DNA of 64,000 nt from Curtobacterium flaccumfaciens UCD-AKU. GTDB lineage: Bacteria > Actinomycetota > Actinomycetes > Actinomycetales > Microbacteriaceae. The notes under the pieces are model-generated. The model had not been told where the DNA came from. It worked only from the letters and a program-made list of their open reading frames with translations, and ran no database searches. Positions 44,694 through 53,116 of this stretch are shown in pieces (within the stretch, counting starts at the first letter, position 1; each line of letters starts with the position of its first letter). Location: contig NZ_KB714609.1 of NCBI RefSeq assembly GCF_000349565.1, forward strand, positions 1 through 64,000. Direction: 5' to 3'. A program made the position numbers and the translations under genes.

Positions 44694-46289
44694 GTGCTCG
44701 ACGACGCAGACCGGGACCTCATGCGGGCGTTCGCCCGTTACATCGACCACGCGAACGAACTCGCGGGGACTGAGCAACGTGCGGTCCTGACGCCGATCGG
44801 CGAACGGGTCCGCGACCACCTGGGTGTCGATCCGCAGTCGATCCCGGTGGTCACCGAGGAACTCCCCGACCACCGCCTGGTCGACGCGGACATCGCGCTC
44901 GAAGCTCTCACCGGCGCGCGCCCGGATGCGCTGATCGGCATCGCGGGCGACGACTCCCGGTTCCACAGCTCCGTCAGCGAGTTCCTCGCGAACCAGCACA
45001 TGCAGTGGGCACCGGGGCCGGTCAGCTACACCGACCGCGCCACCGGCCCGGACACCACGCGCCGAGTGGTGTCCCTGGGCCTCCGCATGCTCGTCTTCGA
45101 CGGATCACCCGTGGCGGTCGTCCAGCGTGCGGCCAACCCGGAGTACGGCCGGGCACGTGCGACCCTCGAGGTCATCGCGGCCGACCAGGACGCCGCCGCG
45201 GCGTTCCTGCGGCGCCTCCGCGCACTCATGATCGAGCGCAGTGTCCTCCGCGGCCAGGTCCTGTCGTTCGTGCGCTCCGAGTACGGCGCCGACGCCGGCG
45301 CGACGTTCCTGCGGCGCCCCGACATCGCCGCCGACGACGTCGTGCTGGCCGACGGCGTCCTGGACGAGGTGGTCGACCACGTCGTCGGGATCGGCGACCA
45401 GCGCGAGGCGCTCCTCGCTGCCGGGCAGCACCTCAAGCGTGGTGTCCTGCTGTACGGCCCGCCCGGTACCGGCAAGACCCTGACGATCCGACACCTGCTC
45501 ACCCGGACCGAGGGCGTGACGGCGGTCCTGCTCACCGGTTCGAGCATCGCGGCGATCGGGGCGGCGGCGGAGATCGCGCGGACCTTCCAACCGTCGATCG
45601 TCGTGCTCGAGGACATCGACCTGGTCGCGATGGAACGGCACGCGTCGCCGCAACCGCTCTTGTTCGAGGTGCTCGACGCGCTCGACGGCCTGGACGGGGA
45701 TGCCGACGTCGCCTTCGTCATGACCACCAACCGCGTGTCCGTCCTCGAACGTGCCCTGGCCGACCGGCCCGGACGTGTCGACCTCGCCGTGGAGATCCCC
45801 CTGCCGGGTCTGCCCGAGCGCCGGCGGCTGTTCCGTCGGTACGCCGGCGCGCTGCCGTTCTCGGACGAGGCCCTGGCCGGTGCCGCCGAGCGCGCCGAGG
45901 GGACGACCGGCTCGTTCGCGAAGGAGCTCATGCGTCGGAGCGTCCTCGGCGCGGCCCTGCGCGGAGCCGAACCGGAGGACGGCGACCTGGTCGCCGCGCT
46001 CGACTCGCTCCTGACCGAACGGTCGGCACTCACCCGGAAGCTGCTCGGCGTCCGAGGCGAAGCGGACGACCACGAAGCGGACGACCACGACGCGGACGAC
46101 GACGAGGCGGATGACGAAGCGGATGACGACGAGGCTGGCGATCCGGACGACGACGACGACGCAGGCTCCGCCGGCGCCGGCCGATGGGTGGCCTACGCCC
46201 CGCTCGCCCGCCACAGCTTCCGCCCGGGACCGGTCGACGGCCGAGTCGACCTCACACTGCGGTCCGACGACGAGGACGACGAGCGCTGA
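44694..46289 (+). CDS. AAA-family ATPase with acidic C-terminal tail
   Basis: 531 aa. The AAA core has Walker A YGPPGTGKTLTIRHL near residue 257, Walker B SIVVLEDIDLVAMERH near 300, sensor 1 FVMTTNR near 342, and arginine-finger region ALADRPGRVDLAVEIPLPGL near 352. The N-terminal 230 residues are a family-specific domain. The last 70 contain more than 20 Asp and several His-Glu-Ala-Asp repeats (DDHEADDHDADDDEADD), then a short basic end. No partner protease adjoins. It resembles the classic (CDC48-like/bacterial remodelling) AAA group. The GTG follows CATGAT by 6 nt. Confidence 0.82.
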   Translation: MLDDADRDLMRAFARYIDHANELAGTEQRAVLTPIGERVRDHLGVDPQSIPVVTEELPDHRLVDADIALEALTGARPDALIGIAGDDSRFHSSVSEFLANQHMQWAPGPVSYTDRATGPDTTRRVVSLGLRMLVFDGSPVAVVQRAANPEYGRARATLEVIAADQDAAAAFLRRLRALMIERSVLRGQVLSFVRSEYGADAGATFLRRPDIAADDVVLADGVLDEVVDHVVGIGDQREALLAAGQHLKRGVLLYGPPGTGKTLTIRHLLTRTEGVTAVLLTGSSIAAIGAAAEIARTFQPSIVVLEDIDLVAMERHASPQPLLFEVLDALDGLDGDADVAFVMTTNRVSVLERALADRPGRVDLAVEIPLPGLPERRRLFRRYAGALPFSDEALAGAAERAEGTTGSFAKELMRRSVLGAALRGAEPEDGDLVAALDSLLTERSALTRKLLGVRGEADDHEADDHDADDDEADDEADDDEAGDPDDDDDAGSAGAGRWVAYAPLARHSFRPGPVDGRVDLTLRSDDEDDER

Positions 46290-46292
46290 GGC

Positions 46293-47342
46293 TCACGGCA
46301 CCCGCTCGAGCCACTCCTTCGTCGCGAACTTCGTCCGCACCAGCTCCTGCGCCCGCTCGCGCTCGGCCTCGGTCACGTGTCCCTCGGTCGCCCCGTACAG
46401 CCGGGTGAAGGTGCCGATCAACCGTTCGATGATCTCGGCGCGGGACAGCCCGGTCTGTGACCGCAGCGGGTCGACGCGCTTGGCGGCACTGGTGGTGCCC
46501 TTGTCGCTCATCTTCTCGCGCCCGATCCGCAGCACCTGCACCATCTTCTCGCCGTCCATGTCGTAGCTCATGGTGGCGTGGTGCAGCAGCGACCCGGTGC
46601 CGAGACGCTTCTGAGCGGCCCCGCCGATCTTGCCCTTGGTCGAGGTGATGTCGTTGAGGGGCTGGTAGTACGCCTCGATGCCGAGCGACTTGAGCGCCTC
46701 GATCACCCATTCGTCGAGGAACGCGTACGAGTCGGCGAAGGTCATGCCCTGCACCAGGTCGGACGGCACGTAGAGCGAGTACGAGATGACCGCACCGGCG
46801 TCCATGAACATCGCGCCGCCGCCGGAGATGCGTCGGACCACCTGCACGCCGTACTTCTCGGCGCCGGCCGGGTCGACCTCGTTCTTCAGCGACTGGAACG
46901 AGCCGATCACGACGGCCGGCTGGTCCCACTCCCAGATGCGCAGGGTCGGGCCACGGCGTCCGGCGCCGACCTCTTCCGTGAGCACCTGGTCGAGCGCGAG
47001 GTGCTCGTTCGGGCTGATCGGCCCCTCGTGCACGATCTGCCAGTCGTGGTCGCGCCAGGTCGAGGCCCGCGAGAGCGCACGGCGCACCGCGACACCGACG
47101 GACTCGGGCGTGAAGCCGAGCAGCACCGCATCGGTCGGCAGGGCCGCCCGCACGGCTGCGGCGACGCCCGCGGCGTCGGTGGTGACGGGGAGCCCGTCCA
47201 CGGCCGCGTCGATGAGCGGCAGCGCGTCGTCGGGTTCCAGGAAGAAGTCACCCGCCAGGCGGAACTGCTGGATCGTGCCGTCGACGACCTCGAGGTCGAC
47301 GACGACCAGCTTGCCTCCGGGGACCTTGTACTCACCGTGCAT
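46293..47342 (-). CDS. Lipoate-protein ligase family protein
   Basis: 349 aa. Residues 1-90 (starting MHGEYKVPGGKLVVVDLEV) correspond to the small accessory domain that in E. coli LplA is C-terminal, so the domain order is swapped. The ligase domain has VVRRISGGGAMFMDAGAVIS near residue 170; the usual RRxSGGGxxxHD has Met in place of His. The Lys block is STKGKIGGAAQKR near 232. It attaches lipoate or octanoate to E2 or H proteins. TAGGGT lies 6 nt upstream of the ATG (leaderless). Confidence 0.85.
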   Translation of the reverse strand: MHGEYKVPGGKLVVVDLEVVDGTIQQFRLAGDFFLEPDDALPLIDAAVDGLPVTTDAAGVAAAVRAALPTDAVLLGFTPESVGVAVRRALSRASTWRDHDWQIVHEGPISPNEHLALDQVLTEEVGAGRRGPTLRIWEWDQPAVVIGSFQSLKNEVDPAGAEKYGVQVVRRISGGGAMFMDAGAVISYSLYVPSDLVQGMTFADSYAFLDEWVIEALKSLGIEAYYQPLNDITSTKGKIGGAAQKRLGTGSLLHHATMSYDMDGEKMVQVLRIGREKMSDKGTTSAAKRVDPLRSQTGLSRAEIIERLIGTFTRLYGATEGHVTEAERERAQELVRTKFATKEWLERVP

Positions 47343-47393
47343 GCCGCAACCCTATTCCGGACGGCCGACGGCCCGGCAGTGGGCCTGCCTGGT

Positions 47394-47441
47394 GACGGCC
47401 TGGAGGCGCGTGGCGGCGCCGCCACGGGCCTCCAGTCCGTC
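47394..47441. repeat. Intergenic palindromic repeat, family 1 (long perfect core)
   Basis: 48 bp. The stem GACGG-CTGGAGGC-CGTGGCGGC meets its complement around the centre GGCGCC, with three mismatches. It lies at the 3' end of the lipase gene on the minus strand and before the lipoate ligase gene. Confidence 0.88.
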
Positions 47442-47473
47442 GCCGGTCGTGTCCGAGGACGCGGCGAGCGCCG

Positions 47474-48343
47474 TCAGCGCGCCGTCACCCGGTCGAGCCA
47501 TGCGACCAGGTCGCCGATGACCTCGGCGCGGTTGGTCTCGTTGTAGACCTCGTGGCGCGCGCCCTCGTACACCTGCACGGTCACGTCGGACAGTCGGCCG
47601 CGTCGGCGGTAGGCCTGCGCCAAGCGCTCGATCGAGCGCGGACCCCCGAGGGTGTCGTCGGAGCCGACCTGCAGCAGCATCGGCAGGTCGTGCGGGATCC
47701 CCCGTCGCGGCACACCGAGCAGCCGGAGGGTGTCGGCGAGCCCGAACAGCCCGATGACGTCGGCCTCGACCGCCAGGGGGTCGACCGCCATCGCGTCGAT
47801 GACCTTCCGGTCGCGGGTCAGCCACTCGTACTTGGTGGGCCCGGACCCCGCGTGCCGGGCGTTGAGGTCGCCGCTGTTCATCCAGCCGGGCAGCCGGTAG
47901 GCGCTCGCGGACAGGACGACGCCGTCGTAGCGGTCCGACGAGGTGTTCACGATCCGCTGGGCCATCAGCGACCCCCACGAGTGCCCGAGCAGCACGAGCG
48001 GCAGCCCCGGTTCGTCGGCCCGCGCGACCGCGCTCATCTGCTCGACCGCGGCGATCGCCGCGCGCAGGCCGCCGGGGCCGAGCCTGCCGAGCTTGGCGTG
48101 GTCGCCGTCCCACTGGGTCAGGCCGGTGCGACCGTGCCCGCGGTGGTCGTTGGCGTGCACGGTGTAGCCGGCGCGCACCAGGTCCTGCGCGAGCGGTTCG
48201 TACCGGAGCCCGTGCTCCCCGACCCCGTGCGCGATCTGCACGATCCCCTTCGGCCGCGCCGCACGCCAGGTCGAGTAGACGATCTCGACGCCGTGCGCGT
48301 CGGTGAACGAGGCGTCGCCGCGAGCGGCGGAGAAGGTGGGCAC
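47474..48343 (-). CDS. Alpha/beta hydrolase, monoacylglycerol-lipase-like
   Basis: 289 aa of the serine aminopeptidase S33/lysophospholipase group. GIVQIAHGVGEHGLRYEP near residue 33 is the HGxGEH motif, HANDHRGHGRTG near 66 follows, and VLLGHSWGSLMAQRI near 116 is the nucleophile elbow. QVGSDDTLGG near 225 and YEGARHEVYNE near 262 give Asp and His. No signal peptide. Divergent from the phosphate transporter gene. Confidence 0.87.
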   Translation of the reverse strand: MPTFSAARGDASFTDAHGVEIVYSTWRAARPKGIVQIAHGVGEHGLRYEPLAQDLVRAGYTVHANDHRGHGRTGLTQWDGDHAKLGRLGPGGLRAAIAAVEQMSAVARADEPGLPLVLLGHSWGSLMAQRIVNTSSDRYDGVVLSASAYRLPGWMNSGDLNARHAGSGPTKYEWLTRDRKVIDAMAVDPLAVEADVIGLFGLADTLRLLGVPRRGIPHDLPMLLQVGSDDTLGGPRSIERLAQAYRRRGRLSDVTVQVYEGARHEVYNETNRAEVIGDLVAWLDRVTAR

Positions 48344-48449
48344 ACTCGCATCCTTTCAGACACTGCCATCCTCGCAGACGCGCTGCGTCCCGGACCTGTT
48401 CACCCGGCGTTCACGCGGCGGGTTCGAGGTGTGGCCTAGCGTCCTGCGC

Positions 48450-49610
48450 ATGGACGTCATCGTCATCGTCACGCTCGTGATCGTCGTGGCCCTCGTGTTC
48501 GACTTCACGAACGGGTTCCACGACACCGCGAACGCCATGGCCACCTCGGTCGCCACGGGCGCGCTCAAGCCCCGGACGGCGGTGATCATCTCCGCCGTGC
48601 TCAACGTGGTCGGCGCGTTCCTGTCCACCGAGGTCGCCAAGACCGTCTCGCAGGGGATCATCCGCGAGGGGCAGGACGGCATCCACATCTCCCCCACGAT
48701 GATCTTCGCGGGGCTGGTCGGCGCGGTGCTCTGGAACCTGGCGACCTGGTACGTGGGGCTGCCGTCGTCCTCCACGCACGCGCTGTTCGGCGGCCTCATC
48801 GGTGCCTCGATCATCGGCGCCGGGCTCAACTCGATCAGCTGGGCGACGGTGGTGTCGAAGGTCGTGCTGCCGGCGCTCCTCTCCCCGCTCATCGCCGCGG
48901 TGATCGCGCTGGTCGCGACCTACCTGGCCTACGTGCTCACGAAGAACGCGACGACCCACGGTGCGGCGACCGGCTTCCGGCACGGGCAGACGATCTCGGC
49001 GTCGCTGGTGTCGCTCGCGCACGGCACGAACGACGCGCAGAAGACGATGGGCGTCATCACGCTGACGCTCATCGCCGCGAACTACCAGGCCGCGGGCACC
49101 GGTCCGGCGCTCTGGGTGGTCCTGGCCTGCGGACTCGCGATCGGTCTCGGAACCTACATGGGCGGCTGGCGCATCATGCAGACCGTCGGCAAGAAGATCT
49201 CCGACGTGCAGTCGCCGCAGGGCTTCGCCGCCGAGACGAGTTCCGCCGCGACGATCCTCATCTCCTCGCACCTGGGCTTCGCGCTCTCGACGACCCACGT
49301 GACGAGCGGCGCGGTCGTCGGGTCGGGCCTCGGCAAGAAGCTCGCCGACGTGCACTGGTCGGTCGTCGGACGCATCGTCGCGGCTTGGGTCATCACGCTG
49401 CCCGCCGCCGCGGTGGTCGGGGCCCTCGCGACCTGGCTCGCGTCGACCTCGGCGTTCGGGCTGGTGCTCGTCGCGGTCCTCGCCCTGGCTGCTGGGCTCA
49501 CCTTCTACGTGCTGGCGAAGCGCAAGCCGGTCTCGCACGAGGACATCACCGCCGACGCAGCCGGGCCGACCGAGCAGCCCGAGCCGCAGCCCACCGGCGC
49601 AGCGAACTGA
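48450..49610 (+). CDS. pit: Low-affinity inorganic phosphate transporter (Pit)
   Basis: 386 aa with about ten helices in two inverted repeats. FTNGFHDTANAMATSVATG near residue 18 and SLAHGTNDAQKTMGVI near 190 are the duplicated PiT signatures. SSSTHALFGGLIGAS near 110 and TTHVTSGAVVGSG near 283 are the paired Thr-His motifs. TAGCGT lies 7 nt before the ATG (leaderless). The short membrane gene at 49622 follows with 11 bp spacing and is probably in its operon. No PhoU-like PitA accessory gene is present. Confidence 0.92.
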   Translation: MDVIVIVTLVIVVALVFDFTNGFHDTANAMATSVATGALKPRTAVIISAVLNVVGAFLSTEVAKTVSQGIIREGQDGIHISPTMIFAGLVGAVLWNLATWYVGLPSSSTHALFGGLIGASIIGAGLNSISWATVVSKVVLPALLSPLIAAVIALVATYLAYVLTKNATTHGAATGFRHGQTISASLVSLAHGTNDAQKTMGVITLTLIAANYQAAGTGPALWVVLACGLAIGLGTYMGGWRIMQTVGKKISDVQSPQGFAAETSSAATILISSHLGFALSTTHVTSGAVVGSGLGKKLADVHWSVVGRIVAAWVITLPAAAVVGALATWLASTSAFGLVLVAVLALAAGLTFYVLAKRKPVSHEDITADAAGPTEQPEPQPTGAAN

Positions 49611-49621
49611 GGGGAACGACG

Positions 49622-49891
49622 ATGGACATCGACTTCACCGCGATCGGCACGGTCGCCGGCGTCGGCTTCGTGGCCGCCGTGGGCCTGGTGCTCGTGTACA
49701 CGCTCGGCCTGCGGCTGCTCGGCACCGGGCAGCCGGACGACGCCGGCGGCGAGCGCACGCAGTACTCCGACGAGAGCCCCCGCTCCGGGCACACCCCGCC
49801 GGCGGCACTGGCCGGTGCCGTGCTGTGCTTCGCGCTGTGCATCGCCGCCGTGCTGGCGGGCATCTGGCTCACGATCCCCCAGTTCCACTGA
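49622..49891 (+). CDS. Small two-helix membrane protein next to pit
   Basis: 89 aa. Helix 1 is AGVGFVAAVGLVLVYTLGLRL, helix 2 is the last 25 residues (LCFALCIAAVLAGIW). A polar loop (QPDDAGGERTQYSDE) joins them. The ATG has GGGGAACGA upstream. The pair of pit plus this small protein suggests an accessory subunit; unproven. Confidence 0.7.
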   Translation: MDIDFTAIGTVAGVGFVAAVGLVLVYTLGLRLLGTGQPDDAGGERTQYSDESPRSGHTPPAALAGAVLCFALCIAAVLAGIWLTIPQFH

Positions 49892-49931
49892 GGACGTTCC
49901 TTCCCAGAACACCCGCGATGACTGGTGGAAC

Positions 49932-49970
49932 CGGGCGTACCTGGTCAGAACTCCCGACCAGGTACGCCCG
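49932..49970 (+). terminator. Hairpin, family-2 repeat
   Basis: CGGGCGTACCTGGTC pairs exactly with GACCAGGTACGCCCG around AGAACTCCC. GACCAGGGACGCCCGG repeats the right arm just after. A related hairpin is at 51086-51128. Confidence 0.85.
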
Positions 49971-50047
49971 ATCCGACCAGGGACGCCCGGAACGCCCCGC
50001 AACGCCCCGCCCCGCCCAGCGCCCGCACCACCTGGGATGATCGAGCG

Positions 50048-50989
50048 GTGACCAGCCACCGCCTCGACGCCACGGTCGACTCCGCCGTCGACGTCTTCAC
50101 CGCCGAACGCCAGCCGGTCCTGACCGTGGAACCGGGCGACACGGTGACCGTCCGTACCCTCAGCGCCGCGGGCTACACGGGACGCCAGCCGGGCCCGGGC
50201 CTCGACGCCCCGACCCTGATCGACCCGCGCCGGGGGCACTGCCTGGTCGGGCCGATCGCCGTCGCAGGAGCACGTCCGGGGATGGTCCTGGCCGTGCGCT
50301 TCGACGAGCTGGTCCCCGACGACTGGGGGTACACGGCCTCGGGCGGGGTCGACTCCCCCGTCAACCGCGCGCTCGGCCTGACCGACCCGGCGTCGCGCGG
50401 CCCGCTGCTCTGGGACATCGATGCCGCCGCTGGCGTCGCCGTGAACCAGCTCGGCCTCGGGGTTCGGACGGCACCGTTCCTCGGCGTCGTCGGGGTCCCG
50501 CCCGAGGCCACCGGCGAGCACTCGACGATCCCGCCCCGCACGGTCGGCGGCGGCAACGTCGACTGCCGTGAGCTGATCGCCGGCTCGACCCTGTACCTGC
50601 CCGTCACGGTGCCGGACGCTCTGCTCCAGGTCGGCGACGGGCACGCGGCCCAGGGCGACGGCGAGGTCTCCGGAACGGCGGTCGAGTGCGGCATGACGAC
50701 GACGATGACCCTGACGCTCCTCGATGTCGCCCCGGTCGAGGGCGTGCACGCCGACACCCCCGCGGGACGCATCACCTTCGGCTTCGACGCCGACCTGAAC
50801 GTCGCCACCGCCACGGCGCTCGACCACATGGTCGGCTGGATCGCCGGGCTGCACGGGATCGGCCGCGCCCAGGCGCTCGCGATGGCGAGCGTCGCGGTGA
50901 GCATGCGCATCACGCAGGTCGCGAACCGCACCTGGGGCGTGCACGCGCTGCTCCCGCACGACGCGATCCTGACGGACGCACGGCGCTGA
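50048..50989 (+). CDS. Acetamidase/formamidase family protein
   Basis: 313 aa. Hydrolyses short amides to ammonia and the acid. VEPGDTVTVRTLSAAG near residue 28, HCLVGPIAVAGARPGM near 60, IPPRTVGGGNVDCRELIAGS near 160 and LLQVGDGHAAQGDGEVSGTA near 190 are the family blocks, with the conserved GDxHAxQGDGE. The GTG follows GATGAT by 6 nt (leaderless). A family-1 palindrome ends it. No amide transporter adjoins. Confidence 0.9.
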   Translation: MTSHRLDATVDSAVDVFTAERQPVLTVEPGDTVTVRTLSAAGYTGRQPGPGLDAPTLIDPRRGHCLVGPIAVAGARPGMVLAVRFDELVPDDWGYTASGGVDSPVNRALGLTDPASRGPLLWDIDAAAGVAVNQLGLGVRTAPFLGVVGVPPEATGEHSTIPPRTVGGGNVDCRELIAGSTLYLPVTVPDALLQVGDGHAAQGDGEVSGTAVECGMTTTMTLTLLDVAPVEGVHADTPAGRITFGFDADLNVATATALDHMVGWIAGLHGIGRAQALAMASVAVSMRITQVANRTWGVHALLPHDAILTDARR

Positions 50990-50990
50990 A

Positions 50991-51048
50991 GGCCGGGAGG
51001 CCCGCCCAGCGCGAGCCGACCGGCGCACGCTGGGTGGGCCTCCCGTCC
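50991..51048. repeat. Intergenic palindromic repeat, family 1 (extended)
   Basis: CGGGAGGCCC-G-CCCAGCG on the left and CGCTGGG-T-GGGCCTCCCG on the right, with a 13-nt loop. It begins next to the acetamidase stop and likely terminates it. Confidence 0.85.
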
Positions 51049-51085
51049 GACGTTCCTTCCCATCGCACCCGCGCTGGGAAGCGGG

Positions 51086-51128
51086 AACGGGCGTCCCTGG
51101 CCGGGAGAACCGACCATGGACGCCCGTT
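51086..51128. repeat. Intergenic hairpin, family 2
   Basis: AACGGGCGTCC (51086-51096) pairs with GGACGCCCGTT (51118-51128); CGACCAGGTACACCC follows, echoing the arm of the family-2 hairpin at 49932. Both copies are preceded by CGTTCCTTCCCA. Confidence 0.75.
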
Positions 51129-51151
51129 TCGACCAGGTACACCCGAGAACC

Positions 51152-51181
51152 AGTTCGTTCGCTGAACTAATGAGCTAGGCT
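51152..51181 (+). promoter_or_regulatory. Promoter and possible MarR operator
   Basis: AGTTC (51152-51156) and GAACT (51164-51168) form an inverted repeat just upstream of TAGGCT (51176-51181), the likely -10. The ATG of the MarR gene is 8 nt further. Autoregulation of the MarR/MFS pair is plausible. Confidence 0.45.
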
Positions 51182-51189
51182 AACGACCG

Positions 51190-51600
51190 ATGACCGACGC
51201 CACCGACCTCCGCATCGCGGTGAACCGGCTGTCCCGCACCCTCCGTGCCCAGAAGGCCGACTCGAGCGTCACCGACGCGCAGTTCTCCGCCCTCGCCCGC
51301 CTGCACCGCGACGGCGCCATGACCCTGGCCGACCTGAGCCGGCAGGACGGCGTGACCCCACCGTCGATGACCAAGACCATCGCGGTGCTGGTCGACCGGG
51401 GGCTGGTGTCGAAGGACGGGCACGGCGACGACCGCCGCAAGGTGCTGCTCGGTGCGACGCCCGCCGGAGCCGCCTTCGTCGAGGAGACCCGACGTCGTCG
51501 CGACGGCTGGCTCACCCCGCGACTCGCAGCACTCACCGCCGACGAGCGGACCACCCTCGCCGACGCCACCGAGATCATGAGGAGGCTGGCCCAGCAGTGA
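51190..51600 (+). CDS. MarR-family transcriptional regulator
   Basis: 136 aa. FSALARLHRDGAMTLADLSR leads to the recognition helix VTPPSMTKTIAVLVDRGL, with the wing KDGHGDDRRKVLLGAT. It overlaps the MFS exporter gene (GTGA), the standard layout for a repressor of its own efflux pump. Confidence 0.9.
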   Translation: MTDATDLRIAVNRLSRTLRAQKADSSVTDAQFSALARLHRDGAMTLADLSRQDGVTPPSMTKTIAVLVDRGLVSKDGHGDDRRKVLLGATPAGAAFVEETRRRRDGWLTPRLAALTADERTTLADATEIMRRLAQQ

Positions 51601-52934
51601 CCGCCATGTTCCGTTCCCTCGCCGGACGCAACTACCGCATCTGGTTCGCCGGGGCCCTGGTGTCGAACGTCGGCACCTGGATGCAACGCACCGCCCAGGA
51701 CTGGATCGTGCTGACCCAGCTCTCCGACAACAACGCCGTCGCGGTGGGCATCACGATGGCCCTGCAGTTCGGCCCGCAGCTGCTGCTCCTGCCCCTCACC
51801 GGCCTCGCCGCCGACCGGTTCGACCGCCGGAAGATGCTCATGCTCACCCAGGGCCTGATGGGGCTGCTCGGGCTGGGGCTCGGCGTCATGGTCCTCACGC
51901 ACACCGCCACCCTGCTCGCGCTGTACGGCTTCGCGCTGGCGCTCGGCATCGTCGCCGCGTTCGACGCCCCGATCCGGCAGGCCTTCGTCTCCGACGTCGT
52001 GCAGGGCGAGGACGTCTCGAACGCCGTCGCCCTGAACTCGGCGTCGTTCAACGCCGCACGCCTGATCGGCCCCGCGGTCGCCGGTGTGCTCATCGCGGCG
52101 ATCGGCTCCGGCTGGGTGTTCGTCATCAACGCCGGGTCGTTCCTGGCCGTCCTCGTCGCGCTCCGCTTCGTCGATCCCGCACAGCTCGCCGAACGGGTCC
52201 GAGCCGGCCGTGGGAAGGGACAGATCGTCGCCGGCTTCCGGTACGTCCGCACCCGGCCGGACATCGTCGTGGTGCTCTGCATGATCTTCGTCGTCGGCAC
52301 GTTCGGCGTGAACTTCCCGATCTTCACCTCGACCATGGCGCGGGTCGAGTTCCACCAGGGTGCCGGCGAGTTCGGGCTGCTCAACTCGGTGATGGCGGTC
52401 GGCTCGGTGCTCGGCGCGCTGCTGTCCGCACGCCGGGACAAGCCGCGGATGCGCACCCTCGTGCTCGCCGCCGGCGGGTTCGGGCTCGCGTGCACCGGTG
52501 CCGCCCTCGCACCGACGTACTGGACCTTCGCGATCGTGCTGATGTTCGTCGGGCTCGCGTCGCTGACCTTCATGACGACCGCGAACGCCCTGGTGCAGAC
52601 CACGACGAAGCCCGCGATGCGCGGCCGCGTGATGGCCCTGTACATGGCGATCTTCGCGGGCGGCACCCCCATCGGCGCCCCGCTCGTCGGTGCCGTCGCC
52701 GACGCCTTCGGGCCCCGCTGGGCGATCGTGGTGGGCGCGGCATCGGGCTTCGTGGCGCTCGCGATCGCACTCGTGTGGCTCGTCCGGTACCAGCGGGTCC
52801 GGTTGCGCTACGACGCCGACTCGCGGCTGCACCTGGCGATCACGCACGCCGTGCCGGTGGTCGGCTCGCGTGCCGCGCTCCGCCGCGAGCTGGAACGCGA
52901 CGAGACGCTCGCCGACCGCTCCAGCGCCGTCTGA
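51597..52934 (+). CDS. MFS transporter (EntS/macrolide-efflux-like)
   Basis: 445 aa with about twelve helices. FRSLAGRNYRIWFAGALVSN opens as in the DHA3 family, WMQRTAQDWIVLTQL follows, and GLAADRFDRRKMLML near residue 75 is motif A. RFVDPAQLAERVRAGRGKGQ is the central cytosolic loop. FMTTANALVQTTTKPAMRGR near 320 is a DHA3 hallmark. GTG overlaps the MarR stop; an ATG lies three codons in. Likely drug or siderophore export. Confidence 0.9.
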   Translation: MTAMFRSLAGRNYRIWFAGALVSNVGTWMQRTAQDWIVLTQLSDNNAVAVGITMALQFGPQLLLLPLTGLAADRFDRRKMLMLTQGLMGLLGLGLGVMVLTHTATLLALYGFALALGIVAAFDAPIRQAFVSDVVQGEDVSNAVALNSASFNAARLIGPAVAGVLIAAIGSGWVFVINAGSFLAVLVALRFVDPAQLAERVRAGRGKGQIVAGFRYVRTRPDIVVVLCMIFVVGTFGVNFPIFTSTMARVEFHQGAGEFGLLNSVMAVGSVLGALLSARRDKPRMRTLVLAAGGFGLACTGAALAPTYWTFAIVLMFVGLASLTFMTTANALVQTTTKPAMRGRVMALYMAIFAGGTPIGAPLVGAVADAFGPRWAIVVGAASGFVALAIALVWLVRYQRVRLRYDADSRLHLAITHAVPVVGSRAALRRELERDETLADRSSAV

Positions 52935-52986
52935 CGGACCGGCTGACGACCTGCGCGTCGGCCAGCGGTCCGCGACGCCACCGACC

Positions 52987-53034
52987 GTCGGACGGGAGGC
53001 CCGTGCCGGCGCCGCCACGGGCCTCCCGTCCGAC
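52987..53034. repeat. Intergenic palindromic repeat, family 1 (best copy)
   Basis: Perfect 19-bp arms GTCGGACGGGAGGCCCGTG and CACGGGCCTCCCGTCCGAC around CCGGCGCCGC. It lies between the convergent MFS and alpha-E genes. Confidence 0.92.
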
Positions 53035-53116
53035 GCGTCCCACGTCCACGGCCGCGGTCGCGGTCGCGGTCGCGACGCACTGACTGGCCCCGTTCCGTCG
53101 CGCGCGCCCGGTCGGG

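Noticed and set aside
49932-53034. Spaced palindromes as a CRISPR array
   Set aside because: Irregular spacing, genes in between, two different repeat types, no cas genes.
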